Virus record (IMG/VR): IMGVR_UViG_3300013127_000039
Location: 1 to 21,608 of that record
Reading direction: 5' to 3' (one strand)
From: a virus
DNA length: 21,608 nucleotides
The position numbers and the translations under genes were made by a program. Below, piece by piece: positions 20,280 to 21,608 of the stretch; the first letter of the stretch is position 1; the number at the start of each line of letters is the position of its first letter. The notes beneath the pieces were generated by a model that saw only the letters and a program-made list of their open reading frames with translations, was not told where the DNA came from and did no database searches.

Positions 20280-21608
20280 TTACGAAACTGTGATGTTCGA
20301 CGCGATCAACCGCGCCAATTGATTGTCTTGCACGATACGATTTTCTACAGGCAGGAAAAACGAAACGTCGTACATGCCAGGAATGGCCATCGCACGTTCT
20401 TTCATTTCGTTGAGAATCACATCGTCACTGATCCCCAACCCGTTGACGTACTCGCTGATCGCAGACTTCACGTCCGCGGCGACAGCGGCTTGGTTGAATC
20501 CCGCCAGCACCGTGATGTTCGCACGAACAACGATCTGCACAATCGCGGGTGTCAACACGCGCACTCGAACACCAGCACCACGGTACCCAGGGAAGTTGGA
20601 TCGGTCCCCTGGATCGCCGTCGATCACCTTTTGCGTGAGTGCAATCAACCCCGTGAAGTACGTGTACGACGCGTCGATCAAATCCCCTGCGGTCAACCCC
20701 GTGGGGAACGTACCCGGCAACAAGTTGATCTGACCGCTGGCAGGGTTCAGCGTGTAGTCCACACCGAACACCAGGGCAACCGTGTTCCGTCGGAGCGTGA
20801 ACGTATTCTCGATCTTGATCGGCTTGTCGGGCAGGTTCAGCTTAGTCTCGCCGCCCAAGGCGACGGCAAGCACCACCTCCTCGACCTTGACCGCCGTGGT
20901 CTCTGCCGTTCCAGATCCGTCGTCGATGTAGATCGTGACGCGACCCAGGTTGATCGGATCTTCCACCACGTTCGCGAACAGCACACGCTTGCCGGTATTA
21001 GTGTCCTCCACCGACAACGCAGCAGGTTCTAACCCTGCCGCGTGACAACGTGCCAGCCCCGCAACTTGATCGACGATGCGCTTCAGGAACGCGTCATCTT
21101 GTTCGCGATCTCGCCCGTTTGTGAACGCAGCAGGGTTAGTCACTCCAGTCACGCCAGACGGTTTGGAAACAAAGCCCTTGATCACGCCCACAGCTGCATT
21201 GCCGCTCGCGCCTGCGTCTGCCGCTTCCACCGTCACCGCGTTCGATACCGTGTTCCCGCCCAGAATCGTCCCCAACGTGGTCGTGGTGAAGACAACTTCA
21301 GGCTGTGCACCGTCCGCAGGGATTGTCACCTGCGTCCCTATGGCTATCGTGACAGATCCGATGGTCCCCGTGCGCGAAAACGTGACAGTCCCCGTGGCTT
21401 TGCGCGCGTCCAACCGCTTGACCAGGCTCGGGTTGTATTCCTTCGCGCGCTCGTCCAGATCGTTGCCGCGGCACTTGAACAGATCGAACAGGTCCAGCAG
21501 GTTGATCATCTGCACGTACGTGTCGTCGTCCTCACGTGCAGCTGCGGCCAGCACCTGCTTCAGGTCCGACAGGTTGTTCAGATCGTTGAGCGAAGATCGG
21601 GCAACGAC
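20280..21608 (-). CDS. Baseplate J/gp6-like protein (5' end outside window)
   Basis: The frame is open through base 21608 with no stop, so the start lies outside; about 442 codons are visible. The order matches the baseplate J-like (P2 gpJ/T4 gp6) family: an N-terminal DLFDLFKCRGNDLDERAKEY segment, then VTFSRTGTIGSVTIAIGTQV, which fits the family's G-x-x-I-P-x-G-T entry, then NAVTVEAADAGASGNAAVG, NGRDREQDDAFLKRIVD (the E-D-x-x-L-x-x-R signature), and a C-terminal domain with VKSAISEYVNGLGISDDVIL. It forms the wedge of the baseplate. An inserted beta segment (FTLRRNTVALVFGVDYTLNP) suggests an embedded extra domain. Confidence 0.8.
   Translation of the reverse strand, partial: VVARSSLNDLNNLSDLKQVLAAAAREDDDTYVQMINLLDLFDLFKCRGNDLDERAKEYNPSLVKRLDARKATGTVTFSRTGTIGSVTIAIGTQVTIPADGAQPEVVFTTTTLGTILGGNTVSNAVTVEAADAGASGNAAVGVIKGFVSKPSGVTGVTNPAAFTNGRDREQDDAFLKRIVDQVAGLARCHAAGLEPAALSVEDTNTGKRVLFANVVEDPINLGRVTIYIDDGSGTAETTAVKVEEVVLAVALGGETKLNLPDKPIKIENTFTLRRNTVALVFGVDYTLNPASGQINLLPGTFPTGLTAGDLIDASYTYFTGLIALTQKVIDGDPGDRSNFPGYRGAGVRVRVLTPAIVQIVVRANITVLAGFNQAAVAADVKSAISEYVNGLGISDDVILNEMKERAMAIPGMYDVSFFLPVENRIVQDNQLARLIASNITVS

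Noticed and set aside
1-21608. tRNA genes, integrase or attachment sites
   Set aside because: The few gaps are under about 135 bases and none shows a cloverleaf or T-arm motif; no recombinase domain is seen.

Overview
The window is a contiguous piece of a tailed bacteriophage genome (Caudoviricetes), probably a lytic phage with a contractile or otherwise complex tail. It is GC-rich by eye, tightly packed, and every gene I can support is on the minus strand, so transcription runs from high to low coordinates. The large open frames on the plus strand are antisense shadows. No integrase, tRNA, rRNA, CRISPR array, transposase or bacterial housekeeping gene is visible. The host cannot be named; the spanin pair implies a Gram-negative host with an outer membrane.

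Read in the direction of transcription, the right part (21608 to 13177) is a tail and baseplate module: a baseplate J/gp6-like protein cut by the window edge, a 395-aa virion protein, two small proteins that share the same duplicated N-terminus, an 889-aa multidomain tail protein with a P2 gpI-like segment and a LamG-like domain, and an 829-aa beta-helix tailspike or fibre. A lysis cassette follows (13147 to 11823): a holin-like membrane protein, a candidate inner-membrane spanin, and a candidate outer-membrane spanin lipoprotein that starts with TTG in a TTGA overlap. No endolysin lies in the cassette. A clear intrinsic terminator (11781-11815) closes this late block.

A promoter-like sequence follows at once (11760-11732). 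It heads a block of small, mostly unknown genes (11692 to 9664), including a DUF3846 protein and a 63-aa zinc-knuckle protein. Three of these genes end in a stem-loop followed by a shared CCAACG motif. Next come a winged-helix protein (9667-9008) and a dyad- and repeat-rich, AT-richer island (about 8700-9000) that may be a replication origin or control region.

The left part (8680 to 1) is a replication, recombination and transcription operon: a UvsW-like SF2 helicase, a previously hidden 48-aa Cys-rich ORF, a DnaJ-type zinc protein, an Hfq/Sm-like protein, a 159-aa Cys-motif protein, a DnaB-like helicase, a DnaG-like primase, a sigma-like factor, a two-part Cys-rich protein, a coiled-coil protein, and a gp32-like ssDNA-binding protein cut by the window edge. 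Many neighbours share 4-base start/stop overlaps (ATGA, GTGA or TTGA), which suggests translational coupling. The most unusual points are the Hfq-like protein inside the replication operon, a recurring C-x2-C-x5-C motif in three separate proteins, the hairpin-plus-CCAACG intercistronic element, the dyad cluster beside the winged-helix protein, and a 3- to 5-fold excess of GATC in the stretches counted.
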